Shown piece by piece: positions 17,132 through 25,568 of a stretch of DNA of 64,000 nucleotides (the first letter of the stretch is position 1; every line of letters begins with the position of its first letter). The position numbers were made by a program, and so were the translations under genes. A model generated the notes under the pieces. That model did no database searches and was not told the origin of the DNA. It worked only from the letters and a program-made list of their open reading frames with translations. The DNA is from Desulfarculaceae bacterium. GTDB lineage: Bacteria > Desulfobacterota > Desulfarculia > Desulfarculales > Desulfarculaceae. The stretch covers positions 372,001 through 436,000 of the forward strand of contig JAIPEN010000001.1 of NCBI GenBank assembly GCA_021737145.1, read 5' to 3'.

Positions 17132-17293
17132 CTAGTGGTCCGGGGTGTGAATGTGCCCGGCCCAGAGGTCCAGCATGGTCTTGAGGATGGTCAGGGTCAG
17201 GGTGCCCATGACCACCGAGATGATGCCGTAGAACAGGCCGAAGAAGATGATGTGGCCTATGTCCCACACCCACTCGTATGCAAATGGCAGCAT
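17132..17293 (-). CDS. 53-aa membrane protein at the end of the Qrc operon
   Basis: It begins MLPFAYEWVWDIGHIIFFGL and ends HIHTPDH. One hydrophobic helix runs over roughly residues 13-42, flanked by His residues on both sides. AAGGAAG precedes the ATG, and it starts only 13 bp after the qrcD stop, so it should be co-translated. It is shorter than most gene finders accept. It could be an accessory subunit of the Qrc membrane module. I know of no named homologue. Confidence 0.7.
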   Translation of the reverse strand: MLPFAYEWVWDIGHIIFFGLFYGIISVVMGTLTLTILKTMLDLWAGHIHTPDH

Positions 17294-17306
17294 GGTATCG
17301 GCTTCC

Positions 17307-18572
17307 TTACTTGTCGTTTAGTTCCGGCTCCTGCGGGAAGACCGGCAGGTAGCGGTAGGCCAGCATGTACACCAGCAGCCCGAAGCCCAGCACCAGCGAG
17401 GCGATGCCCCACTCCTGCCAGGAAGGCAGGTAGGAGTAGAACTTCTCAAAGGGCAGCACCGGCAGGGCCAGCGACTGGATGGTGAAGATGAAGCGGTTCA
17501 GGGCCACGCCGGTGCAGGTCATGAGCATGGCCAGGAACAGCCAGCCGTAGCTTTCGCGCACCTTCTCCTGCAGGAGCATAAGGGCGGGCAGCCAGCCGAA
17601 CAGCCCCAGCTCGAACCACATGAGCCAGTAACCGTAGGGGTTGTGATACATGTCGTCCATGGTCAGGCCCATGGAAGGCAGCTTCACCCACACCCACCAG
17701 GCGGTGTCCGCGCTCTTGACCAACATGTAGCTGACCAGCAGATAGCCGCTGATCTTGCCCATGAGCATCTTCACGTTGTGGGTGGTCAGCTTGCGGCCCG
17801 ATACCTTCTCGGTGATCATCACGATCATGGTGGTGAAGCTGGGACCGGCCGCGATGGCGCTCCAGATGAACAGGAAGAAGGTCCAGGGCCAGATGCCCAG
17901 TCCGCCGCGGGCCGCGAAGGGCCGGGCGTAGAGCACCCCGAACATGCCGCCCAGGGAACCCTGGTGGAAGAAGCTCAGGAAGGTGCCCGCCGCGGCGAAC
18001 ACGATCATGATGGTGTGCAGGTTGTGGCTCATGGTGCCGAACTCGGGCACCCGGCTGATGCGCTTGTTGTCCAGCACGGTGGGCAACAGCTCGATCGTCA
18101 GCACGATGGCGTAGGTGGTGATGCAGAACATCACCTCGGTGAGCATGGAGTGCACGTTGGCGTGCCAGAACCCGAACCACCCTCGGATGGGCTGACCGAT
18201 GTCGATGCCCAGCATCAGGATGGCGCCCACGTAGCAGATGAAGCCGATCAAGACCGCCGCGTTGACGATGGGCTTGAGCTCGGTTTTGCCCACGATGTAG
18301 TTCAGGAAGCTGGTGAAGAAAGCACCGGCTCCCAGGGCGATCACCGCCAGGTCCACCACGATCCACACGCCAAAGGCGAAGTAGTCGTTCATGTTGGTCT
18401 GGTTGAGACCCAGGGCCAGGCAGAGCACCGCGCCCACCGTGAAGTAGGCCAGCAGGGTCAGGGGCAGACCCAGCCAGAGCAGGAAGATCTCCGGACGGCA
18501 GCGCTTGACTCCCTTGGGGTGCCAGGACGAATCGTCCGCGTACTTGGGTAAATCGTCAAACCATCTTCTCAT
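17307..18572 (-). CDS. qrcD: Qrc complex membrane subunit, NrfD/PsrC family
   Basis: 421 aa with about ten hydrophobic helices, as in NrfD-like quinone-interacting subunits. It would anchor the complex and exchange electrons and protons with menaquinone. Order qrcA-B-C-D, spacings of 13-18 bp and matching subunit types support Qrc rather than polysulfide reductase or Act complex III, which have different subunit sets. The first 30 residues are hydrophilic and cytoplasmic in prediction. Confidence 0.9.
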   Translation of the reverse strand: MRRWFDDLPKYADDSSWHPKGVKRCRPEIFLLWLGLPLTLLAYFTVGAVLCLALGLNQTNMNDYFAFGVWIVVDLAVIALGAGAFFTSFLNYIVGKTELKPIVNAAVLIGFICYVGAILMLGIDIGQPIRGWFGFWHANVHSMLTEVMFCITTYAIVLTIELLPTVLDNKRISRVPEFGTMSHNLHTIMIVFAAAGTFLSFFHQGSLGGMFGVLYARPFAARGGLGIWPWTFFLFIWSAIAAGPSFTTMIVMITEKVSGRKLTTHNVKMLMGKISGYLLVSYMLVKSADTAWWVWVKLPSMGLTMDDMYHNPYGYWLMWFELGLFGWLPALMLLQEKVRESYGWLFLAMLMTCTGVALNRFIFTIQSLALPVLPFEKFYSYLPSWQEWGIASLVLGFGLLVYMLAYRYLPVFPQEPELNDK

Positions 18573-18589
18573 TGCTGTCCTCGCCTATG

Positions 18590-19432
18590 CTAGTGGCCGC
18601 CGCCGGCGGCAGCCTGGGCCAACTTCTTATGGCGGGTGACGTAGTTGTCGGCCATCTTGCGGACCCACTCCCGCTTGGACATGTAATAGACCTTGGGGTC
18701 GGTGTGCAGCTTCTCCAGCAGGCGGAAGGTGTGCTCGCTGGAAATGAGCTTATGCACCTTGTGCTCCGGGTTCTGCAACTGCCCGAAGGTGATGGCCCCC
18801 GAGGGGCAGGCCTCGGTGCAGGCGGTCTGGTAATCCATCTCGCCGACCTCGCTGCCGTCCACCAGAGCCTTGTTGCGGGCCCGCTGGTAGCGCTGGTAGC
18901 AGAAGGTGCACTTCTCCACCACGCCGCGCATGCGCGGGCTCACAAAGGGGCTCAGGGCCCGGGGAGTGCCCTTGGGCCAGGGCACGTCGTACCAGTTGAA
19001 GTAGCGGGCGTGATACGGACAGGCCGCGACGCAGTACCGGCAACCGATGCAGCGGGTGGGAATCTGGCTGACGATGCCGGTTTCCTCGTCGTAGTCGGTG
19101 GCCGTGGCCGGACACACGCTCACGCAGGGGGGATGGGCCTCGGAGTCCAACAGGGGGTCTTCCTGGAAGAAGGCCTGGCCCGGGGTGCCGGCCTTGCCGC
19201 CCTGGCAGTGCATGCAGGGGCGGGGAATGAAGGCCACCTCGGTGTCGGGGAAGGACTTGCCGTTGTCGATCTGATAGACCCGCAGCCAGGTGATGGAGCG
19301 GATCTTATCGGTTTCGTCGTGCAAGACCCCGACGTTGTTTTCGCTCATGCAGGCCACCGAACAAGCCCCGCAACCGGTGCACTTGTCCAGGTCGATGACC
19401 ATGCCGAACCTTATTTTTTCTTTGTTCCACAT
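18590..19432 (-). CDS. qrcC: Qrc complex iron-sulfur subunit
   Basis: 280 aa with four ferredoxin-like cysteine groups: CTGCGACSVAC near residue 18, CMHC near 77 with CVSVCP near 101, CIGCRYCVAACP near 123, and CTFC near 163 with CTEACP near 190. It is a DmsB/PsrB-type electron wire. There is no signal peptide; by analogy with known Qrc it may be exported with the Tat-dependent B subunit. It transfers electrons from QrcA/B to the QrcD quinone site. Confidence 0.92.
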   Translation of the reverse strand: MWNKEKIRFGMVIDLDKCTGCGACSVACMSENNVGVLHDETDKIRSITWLRVYQIDNGKSFPDTEVAFIPRPCMHCQGGKAGTPGQAFFQEDPLLDSEAHPPCVSVCPATATDYDEETGIVSQIPTRCIGCRYCVAACPYHARYFNWYDVPWPKGTPRALSPFVSPRMRGVVEKCTFCYQRYQRARNKALVDGSEVGEMDYQTACTEACPSGAITFGQLQNPEHKVHKLISSEHTFRLLEKLHTDPKVYYMSKREWVRKMADNYVTRHKKLAQAAAGGGH

Positions 19433-19445
19433 AGCTATTGCACCC

Positions 19446-21764
19446 CTAAACCTTCTCGACGCTGACCGCGGTCAGCTCCCAGATGGGCAGGCCGCTCATG
19501 GGATCGGAGGTCACCTTGGCCGCATTGTTGAAGTTCATGCCCTTGTCGGCCACCTGGAACCCGAAGGCCTGGTGGCCCAGGCCCACCGGGGCGAAGACCA
19601 TGCCCGGAGAGGCTCCTTCGAACAGGTGCACCTTGGCGATCAGGCTGCCCGCGGTGGAGTCCACCCGGACCATGTCGCCCTCGTACAGATGCAGCTCGTG
19701 GGCCGTGGCGGGGTTCATCTCCACCACCAGCTTGTCCTTGTCCGCCAGCATGGTGTCGGGAAGCACCTTGACCATGTAGGGGGTGATGGCGTCGCCGCCC
19801 CAGGTGGTGCGCAGGCTGGGCACCGCCTGCAACAGCAGCGGCATGCCCGTGCCCAGGTCGTCGGCCGCGGCCGGGGGCTCCCAGTGCGGCAGGAAAGCCG
19901 CTTCCAGGCCTCCGGACACGCCCATGCCGGCCACCATCTGGGCCAGGGCCGTGGGGTTGCCCGCCCGGCCGGAGAGCAGCTTGAACAGACCCAGGCTGAA
20001 GAACTCGAACTTGCCGCTGGGGGTGTTGAACTGGATAGCGCCGTAGTTGGGCTTCTCCTGCACCCAGTAGCTCTGCTCGGCCAGTTTCTCGAAGTCGCCC
20101 AGGGCCTCGCTGCGCACGGCCAGGGCCTCTTCCACGTTCTTGTAGGGCAGCGCCTTGGCCGGCTTGCCGCCCAGGCGGGCGGCCACGGACAGCAGGATCT
20201 CGCCGGCGTCCTTGGCCTCGGGCACCGCCTTGATCAGCGGCAGGTGCAGGCCGTAGGAGGCCACCGGGCTGCCAAAGGGGCTCACGCTGTCGCCCCATCC
20301 CTCCAGCCAGTGGGTGGAGGGCAGGACCAGGTCGGCCACCGCGGCGCTCTCGTCCAGGAAGGGCGTGATGGCCACTACGAAGGGAGTCTGGCGGGCCAGC
20401 TTTTGCATAGTGCCCGCCGAGGGGCCGTTGTACATGAAGTTGCCGCCCACCAGCAACAGGGTGTTGATGCCGTAGGGCTTGCCCGTCAGGGCCGCCTCGG
20501 CCATGGCGTGGGGGTTGTTCTGATCCAGGCCCAGGGCCGGGTTCACCAATGGGGGAACCTTGGTGGCCAGGCTGGCCTCGCCCAGGGGCTTGAGGGGCAG
20601 TTCCCCTTGCACCAGCACGCCGCCGGGCTTGCCGATGTTGCCCTTGAGCGCGTTGAGGGCCAGGACCGCCATGAAGTCGTACATGCGGCCCGGTCCGCCG
20701 GAGGGGCCCGGCCCGCAGACCGCCACCGCCCGCTTGGCCTTGGCGAAGTCCAGGGTCAGCTTGAGCAGTTTGCTCAGCGGAACCCCGGCCATGGCCGCCA
20801 CCTGCTCGCGGGGATAATTCTTGAGCACGTAGGATTTGAAACCCGGGAAGTCGCCCTCGTCCTCGAAGCCGAAGGCGGCGCCAACGGCCTGCTGATCGTA
20901 GAGGCCCTCCTGGATCATGATGGCGCACATGGCCATGGCCAACGCGCCTTCGGTCCCAGGATTACAGGCCAGCCACAGGTCCGCCTGGCTGGCGGTCACC
21001 GAGGCCCTGGGCTCGATCTGGGCCAGGTAGCCGGAGTTCTTGGGGTAGGCCCGCCAGGAGGCGAAGGCCTTGCGGGTGGCCACCGGGTTGCCGAAGTTCT
21101 CCAGCAGCGGAGTGCCGAAGGAGACCACGAAGTCGGCGTTGGCCAGGTCGAAGCCCAGGTCGGTCTGGCCCATGGTGGCCAAGCCGGCCAGGGCCAGGGT
21201 CTCTCGGGCGTCCGGCGTAAAGGCCACGTTGGGCGAACCCAGGGCGGCCATCAGGCTCATGAGTAGCTGGCTGGTGGTGCTGTCCGGGTCGTGGCCCAGG
21301 GCCATTATGCCCTCGGGTTTGCCCTTTTTGACCAGCTCGGCCAGGTTGCCGGACAACAGGTCCAGGGCCTCGGGCCAGCTGAGGGGCACGATGCGGCCGG
21401 TGGCCTTGTCGCGCATCAGCGGGGTCTTAACCCGGATGTCGTCGTTATAGAGCAGTTGCAGAGCCGAGGAATCCTCGGGGACCACGCCGCCCTTGCCCAG
21501 GGGATGGTCCGGATTGCCTTCCACCCGGATGGCCCGGGTGCCGTCCACCCGGCCCAACACCAGGCGGGTCTGCACCGCGTTGCCGGTCTGGGGGCTTACC
21601 GTGTTGGCAAAGGCCACCTCGCCGTCCTCGGGGACCGGCACCCAGGACCAGTTCTGGGTCCAGATGGTGCTGTCGTCCATGAGCTTCCATACCAGGGGGC
21701 TGGCGTGCACGCCCAAGACCCCGCCCACGGCTAGCTTGATAAACGCTCGTCTATCCCATTGCAT
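19446..21764 (-). CDS. qrcB: Qrc complex molybdopterin-oxidoreductase-like subunit
   Basis: 772 aa of the DMSO-reductase superfamily. The N-terminus DRRAFIKLAVGG is a twin-arginine signal. The N-terminal CxxCxxxC cluster normally found in this superfamily is missing, and only a few isolated cysteines occur. This fits QrcB of sulfate reducers, which is reported to carry no molybdenum cofactor, and argues against a catalytic Mo enzyme. It is presumably a structural scaffold for QrcA and QrcC on the periplasmic side. Confidence 0.9.
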   Translation of the reverse strand: MQWDRRAFIKLAVGGVLGVHASPLVWKLMDDSTIWTQNWSWVPVPEDGEVAFANTVSPQTGNAVQTRLVLGRVDGTRAIRVEGNPDHPLGKGGVVPEDSSALQLLYNDDIRVKTPLMRDKATGRIVPLSWPEALDLLSGNLAELVKKGKPEGIMALGHDPDSTTSQLLMSLMAALGSPNVAFTPDARETLALAGLATMGQTDLGFDLANADFVVSFGTPLLENFGNPVATRKAFASWRAYPKNSGYLAQIEPRASVTASQADLWLACNPGTEGALAMAMCAIMIQEGLYDQQAVGAAFGFEDEGDFPGFKSYVLKNYPREQVAAMAGVPLSKLLKLTLDFAKAKRAVAVCGPGPSGGPGRMYDFMAVLALNALKGNIGKPGGVLVQGELPLKPLGEASLATKVPPLVNPALGLDQNNPHAMAEAALTGKPYGINTLLLVGGNFMYNGPSAGTMQKLARQTPFVVAITPFLDESAAVADLVLPSTHWLEGWGDSVSPFGSPVASYGLHLPLIKAVPEAKDAGEILLSVAARLGGKPAKALPYKNVEEALAVRSEALGDFEKLAEQSYWVQEKPNYGAIQFNTPSGKFEFFSLGLFKLLSGRAGNPTALAQMVAGMGVSGGLEAAFLPHWEPPAAADDLGTGMPLLLQAVPSLRTTWGGDAITPYMVKVLPDTMLADKDKLVVEMNPATAHELHLYEGDMVRVDSTAGSLIAKVHLFEGASPGMVFAPVGLGHQAFGFQVADKGMNFNNAAKVTSDPMSGLPIWELTAVSVEKV

Positions 21765-21782
21765 AGAGGTATCTCCTTGCGC

Positions 21783-22397
21783 CTATTTGTGACAGACGAA
21801 GCAGGCGCGGTTCACGCCGTTTTCACTGTGGCACTTGGCGCAGTCATCCATCTTCATGCGGTGGGGCGGACCACTGAGCCCGATGGGCCCCTTGCCCCAG
21901 ATGTCCCGGCTGTAGCCCGTTATACGGTTGTATTCGTAGGGCCTGAGCTTGGTGGTTTCGCCATGGTCGCCGTGACACTGGGCGCACTCGAAACCGGCGT
22001 TGGCCGTGTGAGCCGCATGCGAGAAAAACACGCAGTCGGGCTGACGGGCGTAGACCAGCCAAGGAATGGGCTGGTTGGCCTCCACGTACTTTAGGAATGC
22101 CGCCTCGTTGGCCCCCTCGCCCATGGGCGAGTCGGCCTCGTGACACTCCTGGCATGACTGGATGCTGGGGATGCCGTTGAACGACCCATCCTCGCGCAGG
22201 AAGTGACATGACTGACAGCCGTCACTCACCTGCTCCAGGTGAAGCTTGTGGTTGAACTGCAACGGCTGCGCCTTCTCGGCGTAGAGGATGGTGGGGGTGA
22301 GCCAGAACCCGAAGGCCGAGCCTACCACCAACCCCACGAAGAGAAGGATCCAGTCAGCACGCGACCGTTGTTTCTTTCCTTGCTGGTGCGATGACAT
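21783..22397 (-). CDS. qrcA: Qrc complex multihaem cytochrome c subunit
   Basis: 204 aa. An N-terminal membrane helix at about residues 16-35 is followed by a periplasmic domain with five CxxCH motifs (CQSCH, CQECH, CAQCH, CAKCH, CFVCH). Extra histidines such as FNHKLH and FSHAAH could be distal ligands. It accepts electrons from periplasmic hydrogenases or formate dehydrogenases through type I cytochrome c3. Known QrcA binds six haems, so a non-canonical sixth site is possible here. First gene of the operon. Confidence 0.9.
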   Translation of the reverse strand: MSSHQQGKKQRSRADWILLFVGLVVGSAFGFWLTPTILYAEKAQPLQFNHKLHLEQVSDGCQSCHFLREDGSFNGIPSIQSCQECHEADSPMGEGANEAAFLKYVEANQPIPWLVYARQPDCVFFSHAAHTANAGFECAQCHGDHGETTKLRPYEYNRITGYSRDIWGKGPIGLSGPPHRMKMDDCAKCHSENGVNRACFVCHK

Positions 22398-22436
22398 AGA
22401 ACCTTGCCTCTGCTATTTGCTATAGCCTCAAACAAG

Positions 22437-22455
22437 CCTGCGGCCCTGCCGCAGG
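22437..22455. other. Hairpin in the qrc leader
   Basis: CCTGCGGC, 3-nt loop, GCCGCAGG, extended by CAAG/CTTG. It lies about 40 bp upstream of the qrcA ATG. No T-run, so not a terminator; possibly an mRNA stabiliser. Confidence 0.45.
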
Positions 22456-22574
22456 CGCTTGTCGCCCCCGGTGGCCTAACTAGTTGGTTATGAACAACCC
22501 TCCTGCCGTCCCAGCGGTACTTGTCCTTTTGGGCACAAATCCCGTCAAAGCAAAAGTCCGCTGAGGACTGGAGC

Positions 22575-22604
22575 AAAATAGCAGCTAAGCCGGGGGGCTG
22601 TCAA
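22575..22604 (-). promoter_or_regulatory. Predicted sigma-70 promoter of the qrc operon
   Basis: TTGACA, an 18-bp spacer, then TATTTT on the minus strand. It gives a leader of about 170 nt before qrcA. Confidence 0.55.
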
Positions 22605-22622
22605 CAAACATCCCGAGTGGAA

Positions 22623-23069
22623 TTAGGGGACAATTTCCCCATCTTGAGTCATGCGGGCCGCTTTTAGTACCACCCGGCGGGTGTCCGGGGTCAGGCCCAT
22701 GCTCTCCAAGCTGTCCAGGGAGGCCCAGCGGGCATCGGCGGCGTCGTCGCCGGCCCGGGGCTCCAACCGGGGGCTGGAGCAGACAAAATCAATGAGAACG
22801 TAGTGATACTCCACCTGCCCCTGGTCGTCGCGCAGGATGCGCTCGAGCACCTCCACAATGGGCCCCACGCTCACCACCAGGCCGGTTTCCTCGGCCACCT
22901 CCCTGGCGCAGGCCTGGGCCAGGGTCTCGCCCACCTCCGCCCCTCCGCCGGGTATGGACCACAGGCCCTTGGAGGGCTCGGCCCCCCGCTGGACCACCAG
23001 GACCTCGTCCCCGCAGAGCACCACGCCACCCACCCCCACCACGGGGCGGTCGGGATATCTTCGGCCCAC
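22623..23069 (-). CDS. Nudix hydrolase
   Basis: 148 aa. The Nudix box is GGGAEVGETLAQACAREVAE followed by ETG, matching GX5EX7REUXEEXGU. It hydrolyses a nucleoside diphosphate linked to another moiety; the substrate is not evident. The start is GTG, six bases after the stop of the upstream sugar-nucleotide gene, so the pair is an operon and a sugar-nucleotide substrate is conceivable. Confidence 0.9.
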   Translation of the reverse strand: MGRRYPDRPVVGVGGVVLCGDEVLVVQRGAEPSKGLWSIPGGGAEVGETLAQACAREVAEETGLVVSVGPIVEVLERILRDDQGQVEYHYVLIDFVCSSPRLEPRAGDDAADARWASLDSLESMGLTPDTRRVVLKAARMTQDGEIVP

Positions 23070-23075
23070 CGGGGA

Positions 23076-24014
23076 TCAGCCCTGGTCCAGGACCGAGCGG
23101 AAGTAGTCGATGGTGGGCACCAGTCCCTGGGCCAGCTTCACCGTGGGGCTCCAGCCCAGGCGCTCCTTGGCCAGGCCGATGTCCGGCCGGCGCTGGGTGG
23201 GGTCGTCGGGCGGCAGGGGCTGGTGCTCTATGGCGCTTTGCGAGCCGGTGAGCTTCAGCACCTGCTGGGCCAGCTCCAGCATGGTGAACTCGGCGGGGTT
23301 GCCCAGGTTGACCGGCCCGGTGAAGTCCTCGGACTCCATCATGGCGATCATGCCGGCCACCAGGTCGTCCACGTAGCAGAAAGAGCGGGTCTGGGTGCCC
23401 TCGCCGTAGATGGTGATGGGCTCGCCGCGCAAGGCCTGCACCGCGAAGTTGCTCACCACCCGGCCGTCGTTCACCGCCATGCGGGGGCCATAGGTGTTGA
23501 AGATGCGCACGATGCGCACCTCCACGTTGTTGGAGCGTTGGTAGTCCATCATCAGGGTCTCGGCCAGGCGCTTGCCCTCGTCGTAGCAGGAGCGCAGGCC
23601 GATGGGGTTGACGTTGCCCCAATACTCCTCGCGCTGGGGGTGCATCTCCGGGTCGCCGTACACCTCGCTGGTGGAGGCTTGCAGGATGCGCGCCCCCACC
23701 CGCTTGGCCAGGCCCAGCATGTTCAAGGCGCCCAGCACGTTGGTCTTCGCGGTCTTGACCGGGTTGTACTGGTAGTGCACCGGCGAGGCGGGGCAAGCCA
23801 GGTTGTACACCTGGTCCACCTCCAAAAGGATGGGCTCAACCACGTCGTGGCGCACCAGCTCGAAGCGGGGATTGCCCAGATGATGGGCGATGTTGCTCTT
23901 GCTGCCCGTGAAAAGATTGTCCAGGCAGAGCACCTCGTGGCCTTGCTCCATGAGGGCGTCCACCAGGTGGGAGCCGATGAAGCCGGCGCCGCCGGTTACC
24001 AGTATGCGCTGCAA
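23076..24014 (-). CDS. UDP-glucuronate decarboxylase-like NAD-dependent epimerase/dehydratase
   Basis: 312 aa. The Rossmann fold begins with GGAGFIGSH. The catalytic YxxxK is in SCYDEGKR, and [20 protein letters not shown] and [15 protein letters not shown] match the UDP-xylose synthase branch of the extended short-chain dehydrogenases. The enzyme would make UDP-xylose from UDP-glucuronate for surface polysaccharide. Other nucleotide-sugar epimerases are possible but less similar in these motifs. Confidence 0.88.
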   Translation of the reverse strand: MQRILVTGGAGFIGSHLVDALMEQGHEVLCLDNLFTGSKSNIAHHLGNPRFELVRHDVVEPILLEVDQVYNLACPASPVHYQYNPVKTAKTNVLGALNMLGLAKRVGARILQASTSEVYGDPEMHPQREEYWGNVNPIGLRSCYDEGKRLAETLMMDYQRSNNVEVRIVRIFNTYGPRMAVNDGRVVSNFAVQALRGEPITIYGEGTQTRSFCYVDDLVAGMIAMMESEDFTGPVNLGNPAEFTMLELAQQVLKLTGSQSAIEHQPLPPDDPTQRRPDIGLAKERLGWSPTVKLAQGLVPTIDYFRSVLDQG

Positions 24015-24175
24015 ATCGCCTCCTCCTCGCCGCCCAATGGGGCCGGTGCGGCTAACTGCCCGTTACAGGCGGCATTATCAACCAAGCCCGCCATTTGGTC
24101 AAGGCCGAGGGCCTTGCCCCGGAGGCATCTGCATGTTAAACCTCTTGGTTATCAACAACCTGCGCGAGGAATCCC

Positions 24176-24379
24176 ATGGCCGGTGAGTACTGCCGAAACC
24201 ACCCCGACCGCCCCTCGGTCGCCCTATGCCAAAAATACAGTCACGGTTATTGCTCCGAATGCCTGGAAACCGATGCCCATTGTTCGGACCCGGACATCTA
24301 CTGCAAGTTCCGGGAGCAGTGCGTGGTGCATTTTAATTACAAGGAACAGCAACGAGAAAAACGGAGAGCCCAAACATGA
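24176..24379 (+). CDS. Cys-rich mini-protein (67 aa), coupled to a cupin
   Basis: Seven cysteines in an N-terminal B-box-like arrangement (CRNHPDRPSVALC, then YCSEC and further Cys/His) suggest bound zinc. GAGGAA lies before the ATG. The stop overlaps the ATG of the following cupin in an ATGA junction. Function unknown; the zinc-binding idea is an inference from cysteine spacing. Confidence 0.7.
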   Translation: MAGEYCRNHPDRPSVALCQKYSHGYCSECLETDAHCSDPDIYCKFREQCVVHFNYKEQQREKRRAQT

Positions 24380-24717
24380 GCAACTTCGCCCCCTACCCCG
24401 AGTTCATCAAGTCCCTGCCCAAGGCGGACCTTCCCATGGCCGGGGTGACCGCCCACTTGCTGGCCGCTCCCACCGGCCAGGTGGTTTTCTTCGAACTGCC
24501 GGCCGGGTCCTCGGTGCCCCCCCACAGCCACGGGGCCCAATGGGGCATCGTGGTCTCCGGCGAGCTGGATCTGACCATCGGCGGCGAGACCAAGCGCTAC
24601 AAGCCCGGCGACTCCTACTTTATCGGCGAGGGCGTGGAGCACAGCGCGGACCTGGACAACGACTGCACCATCATCGACGTGTTCGCCGACCCCAACCGCT
24701 ACGCGGCCAAGGAATAG
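24376..24717 (+). CDS. Cupin-domain protein
   Basis: 113 aa, a single small beta-barrel. Cupin motif 1 is PPHSHGAQWGIVVSGE and motif 2 is GDSYFIGEGVEHSADL. It has metal-binding histidines and glutamate. Substrate unknown. It is in an operon with the Cys-rich mini-protein and ends before a strong bidirectional hairpin. Confidence 0.88.
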   Translation: MSNFAPYPEFIKSLPKADLPMAGVTAHLLAAPTGQVVFFELPAGSSVPPHSHGAQWGIVVSGELDLTIGGETKRYKPGDSYFIGEGVEHSADLDNDCTIIDVFADPNRYAAKE

Positions 24718-24798
24718 CGGACCAGGCCTGCAAAAACAACGCGGCCTTTGCGCGGAGCGGGCCGGCCGCGGCCGCAACCAAGGAATTGTGAAAAAGCC

Positions 24799-24829
24799 AA
24801 GGCGGCCCGGGATGATTCCGGGCCGCCTT
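24799..24829. terminator. Bidirectional hairpin between convergent genes
   Basis: Twelve-bp perfect stem AAGGCGGCCCGG / CCGGGCCGCCTT with a 7-nt loop. A run of five A on the left gives a T-run for the minus strand; the plus-strand T-run is only three. Confidence 0.75.
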
Positions 24830-24935
24830 TCCATTGTCTTCGGTTCAACCCTTCACCCGGCGCTGCCAGGGGTCCGTGGGCAAGGCGTTCGGCAAGCTTT
24901 GGCCGGAAGCGTGAGCTACGTCCAGGCTCAAGCGC

Positions 24936-24977
24936 AGCCGGCAACGCGGCATACGGGCCTCTGGATGCGCCGGCAGC
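24936..24977. repeat. Gene-end palindromic repeat, copy C
   Basis: GCAGCCGGCAACGCGGCAT ... CTCTGGATGCGCCGG. It matches copy A at about 29 of 41 positions and abuts the stop of the sulfite-oxidase-like gene. Confidence 0.5.
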
Positions 24978-25568
24978 TCAGAACTCGGTGACCTCGCCGC
25001 CCTTGATGGGCCGCCTCTGCCCGGTGTTGATGTCCAGGGTGGTGCCCGGCTCGATAGCCGCCTCGCGGGGATAGCCCCGGTCTTCCCAATAGCCGCCCAG
25101 CATGGCCTGGCCAAAGGTGATGCCGCTGAGCCATTTGGCGCTCTTGTAGCCCCAGAGCTGGGGGATGAGCGTGCGCAGGGGGCCGCCGTAGTCGCGCTCC
25201 AGGGGCTCATCCTCCACGCCCAGCACCAGCATCACCCGGGGGTGGTCCAGGTCGGCCAGGCTCACGGTGGTGGTGTAGTCCCCGCCCTGGCTGGTGAAGG
25301 TGGCGTGGCTGGCTCCCGGCTTCAGCTCCAGGCCGGCCACCAAGTCGCGCCACAACACCCCTTGCCAGCGGGCCCGCAGGCTGAAGCCGGACACCGAGGT
25401 CAGGCGGGCGTCCACCTCGCTCTGAGGCAGGGCCTTGAGCTGGTCCAGGGTGTAGACCCGGGGCGCGGCCAGCAAGCCGTCCAGGCTCAGGCGCCAGTCG
25501 GAATCGGCCAGGGTGGGCATGCCCCCGGCGGTGAAGCGGGGCATCCTTAGACGGGTGAGCACGCTCAT
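24978..25568 (-). CDS. Sulfite-oxidase-fold protein lacking the molybdenum-ligand cysteine
   Basis: 196 aa. It has the oxidoreductase molybdopterin-binding fold (MsrP/SUOX family): DWRLSLDG, LDQLKALP, LWRDL, GYKSAKWLSGI and GYWEDRGY. In the family the Mo-coordinating Cys sits in a CVEGW-type motif; here the equivalent is SVSGF, and the whole protein contains no cysteine. It also has no Tat signal. It is therefore unlikely to be a normal Mo enzyme. The start is the ATG in an ATGA overlap with the upstream inhibitor-like gene. Confidence 0.8.
   Translation of the reverse strand: MSVLTRLRMPRFTAGGMPTLADSDWRLSLDGLLAAPRVYTLDQLKALPQSEVDARLTSVSGFSLRARWQGVLWRDLVAGLELKPGASHATFTSQGGDYTTTVSLADLDHPRVMLVLGVEDEPLERDYGGPLRTLIPQLWGYKSAKWLSGITFGQAMLGGYWEDRGYPREAAIEPGTTLDINTGQRRPIKGGEVTEF

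Noticed and set aside
19290..21266. Long open frame (658 codons) on the plus strand across qrcB.
   Set aside because: Antisense shadow of qrcB, without motifs or a plausible ribosome site.
17132..22397. Qrc genes considered as polysulfide or DMSO reductase, or as alternative complex III.
   Set aside because: QrcB lacks the Fe-S cysteines expected in catalytic Mo enzymes. The subunit order (multihaem cytochrome, Mo-like, Fe-S, NrfD) fits Qrc and lacks other Act subunits.
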